From positions 1 through 45,974 of the forward strand of contig JBBHKE010001241.1 of assembly GCA_037447655.1 (NCBI GenBank): a stretch of 45,974 nt of DNA. The letters run 5' to 3'. The notes beneath the pieces were generated by a model, which saw only the letters and a list, made by a program, of their open reading frames with translations, made no database searches and was not told the origin of the DNA. A program made the translations under genes and the position numbers. Of the stretch, positions 11,506 to 23,260 are shown in pieces (within the stretch, counting starts at the first letter, position 1; the number at the start of each line of letters is the position of its first letter). The DNA comes from Zygnema cylindricum (taxonomy: Eukaryota > Streptophyta > Zygnematophyceae > Zygnematales > Zygnemataceae).

Positions 11506-13640
11506 ACCCCTTGCCTTTGACGCTCTCGCTGCCTCTCCTTCTCCCTCTCCACAGCCCTTTCACTCTCCTTCTCCCTCTCCGTCTCACACTCCCACTCCCT
11601 CTCCCTTGCTATCTGCCTCTCTCTCGCTCTTCCCTCCCAGTCTACCTCTCCCTCTCCGTCTAACTCTCCCTTTTTGTCTCTCTTTCCTTGTCCTTTTCCT
11701 CGTCTCTACCTCCCCCTCTCTCTTTGCCTCACCCTCTCTCGCATCCTATCCCTCCCTTTGCCCCTCTCCTTCTCCCTCTCCTTCTCCCTCTACCTCTCCC
11801 ACTCCCCCTCTCCATCTCCCTTCCACTTTCCCTCTTCCCTTTCCCCCCTTCCCTTTTCCATCTCTCCTCCGACTCCCCACTCTCCCCCTCTCGGTCTATC
11901 CATATTGCCCTCTCCTTTTCTATCACACTCCTTTGTATCCTTCCCCCTCCTTAATCTCCTACTTTCCCTCTCTCCGTATCTCCCTCTTCTTCCCCTTTTA
12001 CGCATTTTCTCTCCCGTGCTTTTTTTCTCCCTCCTTCACTCTCTCTCCCTCTCTCGCCTCGCGCCTCCCCCACTCTCCCTCCGTCACTCCCTCCCTCTAA
12101 CCCTCCTCTCCCTCCCTCCCAACCTCCTTCCGAGCCTCTTACCTTGCCTCTTTTTCTCGCTCTCTCGATTTTTTATTGATATCTCCCTCTACCTCCCTTT
12201 TTCCCGCACCCTCTCTCTCCCAATCCTCCTCTCCACGTCTCCCCCCCTCCCCCTCGCCACCTCTCCCTCCCACTCTCCCTCTCCCTCCTTTCCACCCTCC
12301 AGCCTCGACCACTCTCCCCCTCTCCCACTTTCTCCCACTCCCTCTCTTTCGCTTCCTCTTGCATATCTGTCTCTGGCCCCATTCCCCCATCCATCTCCCC
12401 TCTCCCCCTCTCTCTCCTCCCTCTCTGCCTCGTTCTCTTCCTCCCTCACTCTACCTCACTCTTTCACCCCCTCTTCCCCGCTAACCCTCTTCCTTTCTTA
12501 TCATCTTCCTCTCTTCCCTTCTTCCCTTCACGCCCTCTTCCCTCTTCCCTATTTCCCCTCTTCCCCTTCTTCCCTTTTTCCCCTTTTCCCCTCTAACTTT
12601 TTTCCCCTCTACCCCTCTCCCTTCTGCCCCTCTTCTCCTTTTCCACTCTTTCCCTCTTTTCCTCTTCCTGCCTCCCATTCGTTTCCTCGACGCCTTTTCT
12701 CCTGTTTCTCTCTTCCCCGCTTCCCCAATCCGCTCTTCCCCTCTTCTCCTCTTCCCCGCTTTCCCTCATCCCCCTTTCCCTCTTACCCCTCTTCTCCACT
12801 TCCATCATTCCCCTCTTCTCCACTTCCATCATTCCCCTCTTCCCCTCTTCCCCTCATCTCCACTTCCCTCTTCCCCTTTTCCCCTATTCCCATCTACCAC
12901 CCCACTAAACCTCTCCCCTTTACCCCTTTGACCCTCTACCCCTCTGCCTTTTTGCCCTTTTCTTTCCTCCGCCTCTCTCTCTGCCCCATCGCTCTCACGC
13001 CCTCTCTTCCCCTTGCCCCTTCCACCTCCCCCTCGCATTTCTTATCCCCCTTCCCCTGGCCACCATCCTCCCCGACACCCTCTCCTACACCACCCTCCTT
13101 CCTCTGTCCCCCCGCTCCCTCCCCCCCTCCCCTCCCTCCCTTGCCATCTACCTCCCCTCCCTCCCTAGCCATCTACCAACCCCCCCTCTCTACTCTTCTC
13201 CTCCTCTCTCTTCTTCCTTCCCACAATTTCCCCTACCTCCCTCGCTCCTAGCGTTTCTCCACTTCCCTCTCCCTCTCCCTATCTCTTTTCCCCTCTCTCT
13301 CCTTTGTCCCTCCCCCTTTCCCACTTTCTCTCTCCCTCCGCCCCTGTCTCCCCTTCATCGCCCTCTTTCTCCGCCTTCCTACTTTTCCCCTACCTCCCTC
13401 TCTCCCTCTCTCTCTCTCTCTACCAATCTCTCCTCTTCCTCCCCTCTCTCTCCTTTTCGCCCTCCCACCCTCTCTCCTCCTCTCTCCCTCTCCCTCGTTC
13501 CTTCTTTCTTTTTCCCCTCTCACCCTTGGTCTCCTCCAAAATCCTCTTTTTCTCGCTACCCTTCCTCCCTCTCATTTCTCTCCCTCCCTCATCCCCTCTC
13601 TCCCTCTCTCCCCTCTCTTTATTTGGGTAGAGGGAAAAAA
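11506..13640. repeat. 2.1-kb pyrimidine tract (copy 1)
   Basis: The plus strand is almost only C and T. In two 60-base lines I counted (11761-11820 and 12541-12600) 57 of 60 bases are pyrimidines. It is a mixture of CCCTCT, CTTCCC and CTCCCC units rather than one clean period. It ends in tttatttgggtagaggg, shared with copy 2 at 23248. The long open frames (Ser/Pro/Leu on one strand, Arg/Glu/Gly on the other) are low-complexity artefacts. Confidence 0.88.
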
Positions 13641-13689
13641 AAATTAGGGTTTTTTAAAAAAATAATTATGGTGGAACTCTTTTTTGCTC

Positions 13690-16600
13690 TACACTTTTAA
13701 TAACAGGTCGATGTCGATCGTACCGGCCATGTATCAAAATATACGATTCACGGCTTCCAAGTGAGCCTTCTTCGGCGCACGGCAAAATAGGCTGACGACA
13801 GAAACTGCCGCCGATATACCGGGCCTCTACCACCAATATGTCACGCCTTGTATGTCAGGCCAAGCCGTGTCAGAACCTCCCTGCAATATTGAGCCTGGCT
13901 CAACTTAATGTCACCATCAAGGTGAAGACTCACCTCAATCCCCAACATGTAACGAAATTCTCACAAATCAGTCACCTTGAAGTGAAGGCGCAAATAAGCC
14001 TTCAGTTCATTGATTTTCTGCAAACTATCAGAAGTCATCAGAAAACCATCAACATAAACTGAGAAGATAATTCGATCTTCTCTTTCCCCGATAATTTGAT
14101 CTTCTCCTTCCCCCTTAATATAAACTCCCGAATCTGAGGTAGTCCGAACAAAACCAAATTCGGTAAGTACGGAATGTAAGCGTAAGTACCAAGTATGAGG
14201 TGAATGCTTCAAGCCGTAAAGAGACTTTCACAGCCGCCATACCTTCCCTTCCTTCGACACAACTCCTTTCGGAACCTTCATGTAAACTTCTTTTTCAAGT
14301 TCACCATTTAAGAACTCCGTCTCCACATCCATTTGATGGATGTGCTTTTTACCGGCTGCCGCAATCGCCACAATCATCCGTAAAGAATCGAATTTGATTA
14401 CAGGTGCATATGTCTCAATGTCGTCTACTCCTTCCCATTGCTGAAATCCTTCACAAACTAACGTAGCCTTATATTTAATCACCTCTCCAAAAGCACCAGT
14501 TTTGCTCTTAAAGACCCATTTCGCGTCAATCGCCTTCTTCCCCTCCGGTAAATTTACTTCCTTGAATGTACAGTTTTCAACAATGGACTTGAATTCCTTT
14601 TCCAATAAGGATGCCATTTTGACTCCCAATCTTCTGAATTTCTTGCTTCGGTATAAGATTGAAGGTCACCAGCGGAATTTTCACAAGTCGCCGCCGAAAT
14701 TATGTAGTGAGTATTTTCGACATTTCCCAATTTTTTATCATACAAGCGTGTCGGCTTTTTTCCCCTTATATCTCTATTACTCCTCCGTAATGGAACATCT
14801 TCTTCAACATTCGGTTCCATTTCAGTAACACTAGGCAAACTAGATTTATAATTTTGACAATTTTGAGATTCCGAGGACATTCGGGAATTGACACTTCAAG
14901 ATTCAATGTCAATGTCCCCAATGTAATCCTTGATGTCCAATTTTCTTTTCCCCCTCTTAACATCAGACCCCAAATCAGGTTCATTTTCGGAATCCGATCC
15001 TTTAATGTTCGGAAATGGTGCAATTTCGTCTTCTTCGAGAAAATCAAGATTTTGTGAAATTTTGACGATCCTTCCATTGCCGATTTTAAGTCTTCATGGA
15101 AATCTACATTCCGGGATTCAATAATTGTACGATTAACCGAAACATAGATTCGATATAGATTTCCTTTTGAACTATAGCCGACAAAAATTCCGGTCCAACT
15201 CCTTGCCGCAAATTTTCCTCCTCTTTTGTGATTCCACATAGACGGTCGCTTAGCATCCCCAAATACGAAGGTGATGAAGTGTCGGTTTTTTGTCGAATCA
15301 TAATTCGTGAGGAGTCTTATCACCGGAAATTGAAGTAAACCGCCGATTACAAATGTAATTAGCGGTCAAAATCGCATCTCCCCAAAATAACATTGAGTGA
15401 CCGGATGCATACCATCGAGCGAACCATCTCTTGTAATGTGCGATTCTTCCGTTCTGCAACTCCATTAGATTCCGGGGAGTAAGAAGCCGTCAATTGATGC
15501 TTAATTTCCCATTCTCGACAATATTCATCAAACGTGATGAATTCTCCACCATTGTCGGTTCGAATTGATTTCAAGTTTCTTTCGCATTGTCTCTACGCCA
15601 TGACATGCCACTCTTTAAATCTCTCAAAAGCTTCAGATTTTGAACTCAAAATGATTATCCAAGAAAATCGTGAGTAATTATCAATAATCACCATTACATA
15701 TTTATTTCCCCTAATACTCTTCGGTTTAATGTGTTCGCATAAATCGACATGGACCAAATCGAGGGGTTTTTCGGATCTGAATTTTGTATCTTTAGCCAAG
15801 TGAGGCTTCCGAATTTGTCTCCCTCGGCTGCACCCTTCGCATCCATTTACCTTTTCTCTCGATGTCAAATCCAAACCTCTCGCACATCCCACTTTAATCA
15901 TTCGCCTCAAACTACCCTCGGATGTGTGGCACATCCGATGGTGGCAAAGGGTTAAATCACCCTTAATTTATGAAATCTGACAAATCAAACCATCCGGTTG
16001 ATTTTTAGATTTCGGTCGGCGCCAAATTAGCTAGCTATGCAGATTTTTTGTCACCTCTCCTTCACCAATGACAACTCCTTTCAAATTTTTAATTTGTATA
16101 CAGGAGTCACCAAGTGCGAGCACACTTCCATCCGCGCGTTGAATTTGAGGTACACTTAGAAGATTTACGGATCCGTCCGGAATGTATAAAAAATCCACGA
16201 GGCGAGCTTCTGGCAAGCGTTCCGCACCATTAAAACGATAAGTAGGTAGGTCAATTCGGACCGTGCCTACTTTTCAAACCGTAATGACTTGCCCACTTGC
16301 CATTGTGATTAATTTAGGAATTATCAATTGCCTCAAGTCATTAAATAGCGTTACATCAGTACAAACGTGATGAGACGCTCCGAAGTCAACCACCTATTCT
16401 TTTTCCGTTTTATCATTTCATTGAGTGAATTTATAGATAAATTTAGATATGAAAAAAACTGAGCACCCGATCCCTCGTCTTCTTTGTAATCGTCATTTTG
16501 ATTTCCCATGTAGCTTTCATGGCCACCAAATCGGCCACCATTTCGACCACCTCCACGACCACCAAGACGTCCTCCACCTTGGCTGCCAAATCGGCCACTG

Positions 16601-16935
16601 CCACGGCCACCATAAGAACCGCCATGGCCACATAAGCTCCTCCTCTTCCACCTCTTTCGGATTCAGATTTTGAATAATATTGAGGACTCACATGCCCCCA
16701 TTTGCCGCAATAATAACATTGTCGCTCCATGTCGAGACATGATGCGACCATATGTTCGAGCTTGTTGCATTGGAAGCATGCAACAGAGTTCAGATCGGGG
16801 GCGGCATAAAATAGTTTCTGATTTCCTCCTTTTGCTTTTCCCCTTCCTCTACCTCTTGGGCCTCCACCCCTTCCTCCCCCTCTTCCGCCACCACGCAACG
16901 AAAATAGATCGCTTGAATTTGGAATGGTGGCGTTT
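13690..16935 (-). pseudogene. Copia element B: gag end, protease, integrase and RT remnants
   Basis: Reading right to left: the Gly/Arg-rich gag tail and two CCHC knuckles (CYYCGKWGHVSPQYY; the first knuckle has lost its Gly, KLEHMVASC) lie at 16935-16670. The protease VVDFGASHHVC (DSG changed to DFG) lies near 16390, with a TGA behind it. The pre-integrase block follows at 16216-15800. The integrase core reads VHVDLCE, IDNYSRFSW, RTDNGGEF and PESNGVAERKNRT (15760-15410), so the DDE residues are visible. RT pieces lie at 14629-13961 (GFQQWEGVDDIETYAPVIKF, VYVDGF in place of YVDD). It fades into KLSQAQYCREVLTRLG near 13890 and is truncated near 13690, with no RNase H end or 3' LTR. Several frameshifts are present. 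Confidence 0.85.
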
Positions 16936-17157
16936 GATAAAAAGATAAACAAAAACAACAGCAGATGCACCACAGCGGAAGCAAAACAAAGATGACAAAG
17001 AAATCCGGTAAAAGTCATATATTTCACCGGAGGTTTTTTCCCCTCCAAAATACAAATTCAGATTACTCCATTGATCACTTCTGATTAATTCACCCACTCC
17101 CACTTACCCACTAAATACCCTCTACATAAACAACGAACAAATACAAGTAGAAGCAGA
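16936..17157 (-). repeat. Element C 3' LTR, terminal third
   Basis: These 222 bp are nearly identical to 20487-20708. On the minus strand the piece ends TTTTTATCA and is followed at once by element B gag sequence (aacgccaccattcc). It is therefore a true LTR terminus at an insertion site inside element B gag. Confidence 0.75.
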
Positions 17158-18075
17158 TTAAGAGGGGGGGGGTCACTAATGGAGTTGATTACCTCATTTT
17201 GTTACTTTACATTATGAGGGGGTTTGACGATTATACGGTCGTGTGGAAGACGTCGATAGAATTTCGAAGGGAAGTACTTTAAGTTGTCTTCTATGTTAGT
17301 TTCGTTGACTTGTTGTGTCGTGCAGTTTTATGTTTTTTCGTTTGGAGTTGTGTTGTTTAGTGCGTTCTGTGTCATTGGTCCAGCGCACATATGAATTTCG
17401 GATATTTTGGTCGCAGTTGCAGTTTGACGATTCTCCCAATATGAGGGGGATTGTTAGGATATTGGGGCGAATCGGCGTCTGCCGAAATCGCACCGTTTAA
17501 TGTTTTGGTTTGGTTCAGTATTATTTCGTTAGTACTTTATTTTATGTTTGTTTTAGTACAGTACACCCCCAATCGTTATTAGCGTTGTGTACGCTAATTC
17601 CGTCCCGCTTTTTTTTTTTTATTCTCAAATAGAATTATCCACACTATTTAAAAAACACCCTAATTCCTAATTAGAATAAACGATTTCTTCGAAAATTTTC
17701 AAATTCCCAATTAGGGTAAACCACCCTAATTATTTGTATACGCTAAAAAAACTTACACGCTAATAACGATTGGCGGTGTACTTTCGGTACTTAATGTTTC
17801 AAGTGAATTGGACGTTTAGCGATTTGGTTCAATGTTGGCGAAGAGCGACGCGATTCGCGTCACCGGAAATATTCAATGTGTACGGCGAAGCAGCAGGACT
17901 TTTGTACGGCCAATACTGCAATGATGCTGCATCGATCCTGCCACATTCTGTTTCGGTTTACAGGGAGAGTTTTTTGGAAGGGAAGGTTAGCTCGAGTTAG
18001 CTCAGGAGCTGTAGACTATGGCCGGCGCATCTTTGCGTGAACCTGGTCATCTTTAGTTGAGTGATTATGTGTAGG
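17158..18075 (+). mobile_element. Inverted 3' segment of element C (polypurine tract plus first two thirds of LTR)
   Basis: In plus orientation a polypurine tract (aatatgagggggat, 17441-17454) is followed by an LTR start TGTTAGGATATTGGGG at 17455. The LTR runs to gtgattatgtgtag at 18075, where the copy at 20714-20906 would continue into the part now found, inverted, at 17157-16936. From 17870 to 18075 it is the reverse complement of 20709-20906. The simplest reading is that this 0.9-kb block flipped inside element C. Confidence 0.7.
17562..17780. mobile_element. 219-bp MITE, family M2
   Basis: Terminal inverted repeats of 25 bp match with one mismatch (gtacacccccaatcgttatt at the left; ggcggtgtac closes the right). 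Bounded by TA on both sides. The middle holds cacactatttaaaa, shared with the related copies near 31215 and 39510. It is inserted in the inverted LTR of element C. Confidence 0.85.
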
Positions 18076-20470
18076 TACGGACATTTACTTAACACCGAAC
18101 CGCTTAACGGATTCAGTCGCCCCTCAATTAAACTGCAGAGAATAACATTCGGCGTTTCCTGTAACAATCGAACAGTTTTGCCATACTCCACATTCCTTTA
18201 ATTTTTTGACAACCGACACTTCATTTCGTGTCGTCACATTCTCCTTTTCGTACGAACAACTTCCATCAATATTAATCAAGGTGTACGCATACTAAATTGC
18301 GAACGCATATGGAAATAATTTTTTTTCTCTTCATTCTTCTTTCGTCTCTCTTCACTTTTCACTTCAATTTTTATTTATCTCATCTCAAACATAGAGAATA
18401 GCGTAACTGACGTCCATTCCTTCGACCTTCTTCTTCAAAATACGACTGCAGGTCATCACCCGCATTTTTTTCACGTCGTCATTTTTTAAGCGAAGGAGTC
18501 AATCTCCTCGAAGGAGAAATGACATCCTGATTTTTCTTTTCCAAAATGCTTAACAGATACGTCCGTATAAATGTCAGACTTCGGTCGTTTCCAACATAGT
18601 TTGCTGTGCATAGAGTCCGTCACAAATCCTTCTCCAATAACAGCGCCATCTTCCCGTACGATCTGGATAGAACCGTCAAAATGTAGGAGTACACTGCATC
18701 CAGTACTTTGAAGCTGCATCCAGTAATTTGAAACTGCGGTACACACAGTAGATTTACTGAACCGGTAGGCAAATACAAAACATTTGTTAATTTTAGTTCA
18801 GTGAAAATTTTAGAGCCGTCGGATTTCCAAACAGGTAAGTTTAGCCGTACACTGCCAATATGATCCACGTTAACAAATTGGCCGTTCGCAACCGTTATAA
18901 TTTTGGGCGCCGTCAGTTCAACCAAGTCGTCAAATAAGGTGACGTTAATACACACGTGGTATGACGCACCCGAATCAGTTATCCAATCTCGTTCAGATAC
19001 ACGCTCGTAAAAAGGTGACGCTGGCGAATCTAAAATCGAAAATGAATCACTGAGAGGATACGTGTTCAAACAAGAGAAGACCTGTCCTCCTCCGTCGCCT
19101 TCAAAATTTCCGGAATCAAAGAAATGTCCATGGCTGTTGAAGCGACTACCACCTCGTCCACCATTTCGGCCGCCGCCACGACCACCATAACTGCCACCGC
19201 AACCTCCACCGTCGTCGTTCTTAGAAAAGCAATGTGTGCTGGTGTGGCCCCACTTGCCACAATAATATCATTGTTTGTCCTTATCTGGACAGGCAGCTGA
19301 GATGTGACCAAGCTTGTTGCAGCGATAACAGGTAATGTTTTCAAAATGAGGTTTCTGATCCTTAGAGCCGCCATTCTCATCCACAAAATTTTTACTTTCA
19401 TAATTCCCTTTAAATTCTCTACCTCTACCACCCCCTTTGCCACTAAGATAATTAATCTCTGTGACATTGGGTGAGGTTACATTTAATGTTCTGTTACTAT
19501 CAAATTCTCTTTTAACACTCTTCATTCTCTTCATCCTCTGCATTTTTCAGAAAGTTCACTTCATACTCAAAAGTGCAATTATCTCTTACACTTAAAATTT
19601 GCTTCAGATGAAGTAATTTTTTTGGTAAAGCATTCAAAAGTCTTGTGACCTTATCTTCGTCCATAATTATTCTACCATTATTCAGCAAATTTTCTATAAT
19701 GATATTATACCTCTTTACTGCATCATCTATGGACTCATTTTGTCTGAACTTAAATTGCATAAAATCTCTGAAAAAATGTTGGCCCTTATTTTGGCCACCT
19801 TTTTCAAACTGATTCTCCAGAGCTTTCCAGCACGCATGGGCTGTCCCGTGAGTGAGGAAATGTTCATGAATAGTCGGCGTGCAGGATTGCATGAGTCCGG
19901 CGATTGGTGCCAAATCTTTTCGTTTCCATTTTCCTCGAGCAAGTCGGTCAAAATCTAGGTGCTTCTCCTCTCCAGTTACCACCTTCCAAAGGTGACGCAA
20001 CACTAATTGAGTCTTGATATACTTTTTCCACGTTGCATAGTTGGTGCCATTGAATATCACTGATTTCCCCGGCATAGAATATGAACTTTCTTGCTCGCCT
20101 CCTTCCAAGTCCGAGTCATCGTCGACAATAGTTTTCTCCAATTTGTTCGCATCAGCTGGATTTCCTCTATTACGATAACCGTCATTCGGATCACCTCGGC
20201 TCACATTCGGGATCCTTCGGTTAAGGTCTGAAAATCGTTGATCCATAAGGGCGATGAGTCTATCAAAAAGTGAAAGTAATTGCCCCTCCGTAACACCGGC
20301 TCCGGGGGATGAGGATCCACAACTCCGAAACTAGCTTCAACCGTTTCTCTGGGAGGATCAAATTGATCATCCAAGTCTCCAAAAGACGATAGGATGACGC
20401 TGGCGTAAAGGGGGAAGATTTGTTCTTGTTTTTCCCCATCACAGCCACACTCGCCACTGTGCACTAATCG
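18076..20470 (-). pseudogene. Copia element C: gag, zinc knuckle, protease; integrase and most of RT deleted
   Basis: Right to left: the gag start MASVAVMGKNKNK (20457) runs into a frameshift. A 244-residue gag frame at 20246-19512 follows (MPGKSVIFNGTNYATWKKYI, EDKVTRLLNALPKKLLHLKQ). The CCHC knuckle CYRCNKLGHISAACPDKDKQ ends at 19271. The protease DWITDSGASYHVC near 18990-18950 keeps the active DSG. A pre-integrase fragment runs to 18486. Only an RNase H-like scrap (LLQETPNVILC, near 18150) remains before the inverted block at 18075. Integrase and RT are missing, so the element is internally deleted. The stretch 18200-18480 shows only weak linker-like sequence. Confidence 0.8.
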
Positions 20471-20483
20471 CGCTCCGTTACCA
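20471..20483 (-). other. Primer-binding site of element C
   Basis: The minus strand reads TGGTAACGGAGCG two bases after the LTR end TATCA. It resembles the initiator tRNA-Met complement used by plant copia elements (TGGTATCAGAGC). It fixes the LTR end at 20486 and the element's orientation. Confidence 0.7.
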
Positions 20484-20485
20484 AT

Positions 20486-20906
20486 TGATAGAAAGATAAA
20501 CAAAAACAACAGCAGATGCACCACAGCGGAAGCAAAACAAAGATGACAAAGAAATCCGGTAAAAGTCATATATTTCACCGGAGGCTTTTTCCCCTCCAAA
20601 ATACAAATTCAGATTACTCCATTGATCACTTCTGATTAATTCACCCACTCCCACTTACCCACTAAATACCCTCTACATAAACAAAGAAAAAATACAAGTA
20701 GAAGCAATACTACACATAATCACTCAACTAAAGATGACCAGGTTCACGCAAAGATGCGCCGGCCATAGTCTACAGCTCCTTAGCTAACTCGAGCTAACCT
20801 TCCCTTCCAAAAAACTCTCCCTGTAAACCGAAACAGAATGTGGCAGGATCGATGCAGCATCATTGCAGTATCGGCCGTACAAAAGTCCTGCTGTTTCGCC
20901 GTAACA
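20486..20906 (-). repeat. Element C 5' LTR, lacking its first part
   Basis: The LTR is read leftward to TATCA at 20486. Its first roughly 200 bp (present in the inverted copy from 17455) are absent. It is joined at 20906 directly to gag of element B' at a short shared TCAATGT. The fusion creates a chimeric frame that runs from gag into LTR sequence and stops at 20784. Confidence 0.75.
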
Positions 20907-22187
20907 TTGAGGACTCACATGCCCCCATTTGCCGCAATAATAACATTGTCGCTCCTTATCGGGACATGATGCCGCCATATGTCCGAGCTTGTTGCATTGA
21001 AAGCATGCAACAGAGTTCAGATCGGGGGTGGAAGAAAATGGTTTTTGATTTCCTCCTTTTACTTGTCCTCTTCCTCTACCTCGTGGGCCTCCACCCCTTC
21101 CTCCTCCTCTTCCGCCACCACGCAAAGAAAATAGATCGCCTGAATTTGGAACGGTGGCGTTCAGAGTACCGGAAGAAGGAGTTCTCCGAGAAGAACTAAC
21201 TCGATTATCTTCGTTATCTTTTAAATAGGATAATATGAACTCGTAAGTTAACCTCTTTTTCACTCTCAAAATTTCTTTAAGATGGACAAGCCTATCCGGT
21301 AAGGCATTGAGAAAGCCGGTAACTTTGTCCGCCTCAATGACAAACCGACCGCTGGCTGCCAGTCGTTCCACAATAATATTGAAGCGTTTCGAAGCATCTC
21401 CTATTGATTCACTCGCATTCATCTTAAAATTGAGAAATTCGGTATATGCATGTTGGCCGCGATTTTGATTTCCTTTTTCAAATTCATTCTCGATAGCCCG
21501 CCAACATTTATGAGCAGAATCGTGGGTCAGAAAATAATCATGAACTGCGGGCGTACAAGTTTGCATAAGGCCAGTATAGGCCGCGACATTCTTTCGTTTC
21601 CATCTATTTCTAGCCTTTCGATCAGAGATTGGCATGGTCTCCTCTCCAGTAACAATTTTCCAAAGATGCCGAAGTTCTAGCTGTCCTTTAATGTATCGCT
21701 TCCAAATATAGTAATTCGTTCCATTGAAGAGAACGACTTTGCCGGGCATCTGAATCAATTCTTCCTCATCACTGTCCTCCTCCAAATCAGACTCATCTTC
21801 AACTGCGAATTTCCCCTTTCGAATCCTTTCTCTCCTCTCTTCTTCAGTTTCATAGTAACCATCATTGTTACCAATTCGCAGCCTGCCCCCCTGAGGGGCG
21901 GCTGAGAGCACAGTCAACAATGTTTGAAGTCTCTCCTCCGTCAGAAACACCTATGCTTCTCCTACTTCCTCCTACTTCCTCCTGCTGTTCGGAAGTAAAG
22001 ACCCCTGCGACTCGGCTCTAGAGTGTTGGCTCTAGAGTGTCAGTTTGCGACTCGGCTCTAAAGTGTCAATTTGCAAAGGTGCAGACTGCGGCGCTGCAGC
22101 CTTCTTCTTCATTTCTCCCATGGTAGCAACGCTCGCCACACCTAACAGTGACTTGTTTCAAAATGTTGTTTCAAAATGTTTACTACT
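20907..22187 (-). pseudogene. Copia gag (element B') fused to element C LTR
   Basis: The gag starts near 22121 (MGEMKKKAAAPQ) but breaks early. The long frame starts at 21950 (MFLTEERLQTLLTVL). It carries the copia gag core (MPGKVVLFNGTNYYIWKRYI, RHLWKIVTGEE, DKVTGFLNALPDRLVHLKEI), a Gly/Arg-rich stretch, and CCHC knuckles CFQCNKLGHMAASC and CYYCGKWGHVSPQC. It then runs into non-gag LTR sequence (ETAGLLYGRYC...). Gag length and order are normal up to the fusion. The C-terminal part duplicates 16935-16670, so B and B' are different copies of one family. Confidence 0.85.
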
Positions 22188-22200
22188 GGGAGCTTCTACC

Positions 22201-22213
22201 GGCTCCGATACCA
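22201..22213 (-). other. Primer-binding site of element B'
   Basis: The minus strand reads TGGTATCGGAGCC, matching the plant initiator tRNA-Met-type site, between the LTR and the gag start. Confidence 0.8.
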
Positions 22214-22811
22214 CTTATTAAAAATTGGATCATTTAATTCAACTAATCACCAGCGGAAGTATTCAGAACTTTACAGACATCATAAGTATTGTTCTCTTTA
22301 CAGACATCATAAGTATTTCAGAACAATTTCAAAATCACAGATAGCAATGGAAGTCGATCAAATAGAAAATATATTCAATCGAAATTTTACATCTTATTTT
22401 TCTCCTCAACTTCACTTCATTTCTGATAACAAACTATATTACACTCCTCCTAAAATACTCTCCTAAAACACCAGAAGACAAAACTACACTACTTTTTTCT
22501 CCTCACGTCACTAATTCCACTCAGACTCCACTTACACGAATTTGACACTTAGGCGCTGAATCAAACGTAGGCGCCTAATAAAACATTAGTGCGCCGAATT
22601 TGGAACGTGAGCTGGACTTAAAACTGCACCACGGTGCTACGTACTAAATAACTTACCAATCATACAGGACCAAATAATAACGTTTACAAAAACAAAATAA
22701 AAACTGACGCGACAACAATATGAAACTCAACAATATGTAACTGAACAGAAACGTCACTTAAGCTAGCGTCAGAACGTAACTGGACGTAAATTTACACATT
22801 GATATCCAACA
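22214..22811 (-). repeat. 5' LTR of element B'
   Basis: The minus strand starts TGTTGGATATCAATGTGTAA at 22811 and ends just before the PBS. It aligns with 24467-25001 (shared tttgacacttaggcgctga, taataaaacattagt, ctcctcctaaaatac). Inserted directly in a pyrimidine tract. Confidence 0.8.
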
Positions 22812-23260
22812 CCACTCGCCCCCTCTCCCACTTTCTCTCACTCCCTCTCCTTCGCTTCCTCTTGCATCTCCCTCCCTCTTTCCCTCGCTCCTAGCGTTGC
22901 TCCACCTTCCTTCCTCTCCCTCTCCCTATCCCCTTTCCACTCTCTCCTTTGTCCCTCTCCCTTTCCAACTTTCTCTCTCCCTCCGCCCCTGTCTCTCTTC
23001 GTCGCATCTTTTTCTCCGCCTTCCTACATTTCCCTTACCTCCCTCTCTCCCTCCCTCTCTCCCTCTCGCCCTACCAATCTAACACTTCCTCCTCTTTCCC
23101 TCTCCTTTTTTCCCTCCCACCCTCTCTCCTCCTCTCTCCCTCCCTCGTTCCCTCTTTCTCTCCCCTCTCACCCTCGGTCTCCAAATTCCTCTCTTTCTCT
23201 CACTACCCTCCCTCCCATCTCTCTCCCTCCCTCACCCTCTCTATCCCTCTCTTTATTTGG
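22812..23260. repeat. Pyrimidine tract, copy 2 (short)
   Basis: It matches copy 1 at 12307-12360 (cactttctc-cactccctct, cgcttcctcttgcat) and then 13240-13640 (ctcctagcgtt-ctcca, ccctccgcccctgtctc, tttatttgggtagaggg). Relative to copy 1 about 0.9 kb is missing. Confidence 0.8.

Noticed and set aside
11420-13251. Open frames up to 525 codons rich in Ser, Pro and Leu (and Arg/Glu/Gly on the other strand)
   Set aside because: They are translations of a near-pure pyrimidine tract, which lacks stop codons by composition. Several overlapping frames are open at once.
17870-20906. A 3-kb DNA transposon with about 200-bp terminal inverted repeats (Mutator-like) carrying gag
   Set aside because: The inverted repeats are parts of one LTR with an adjacent polypurine tract and PBS. 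An inversion within the copia element explains them better.
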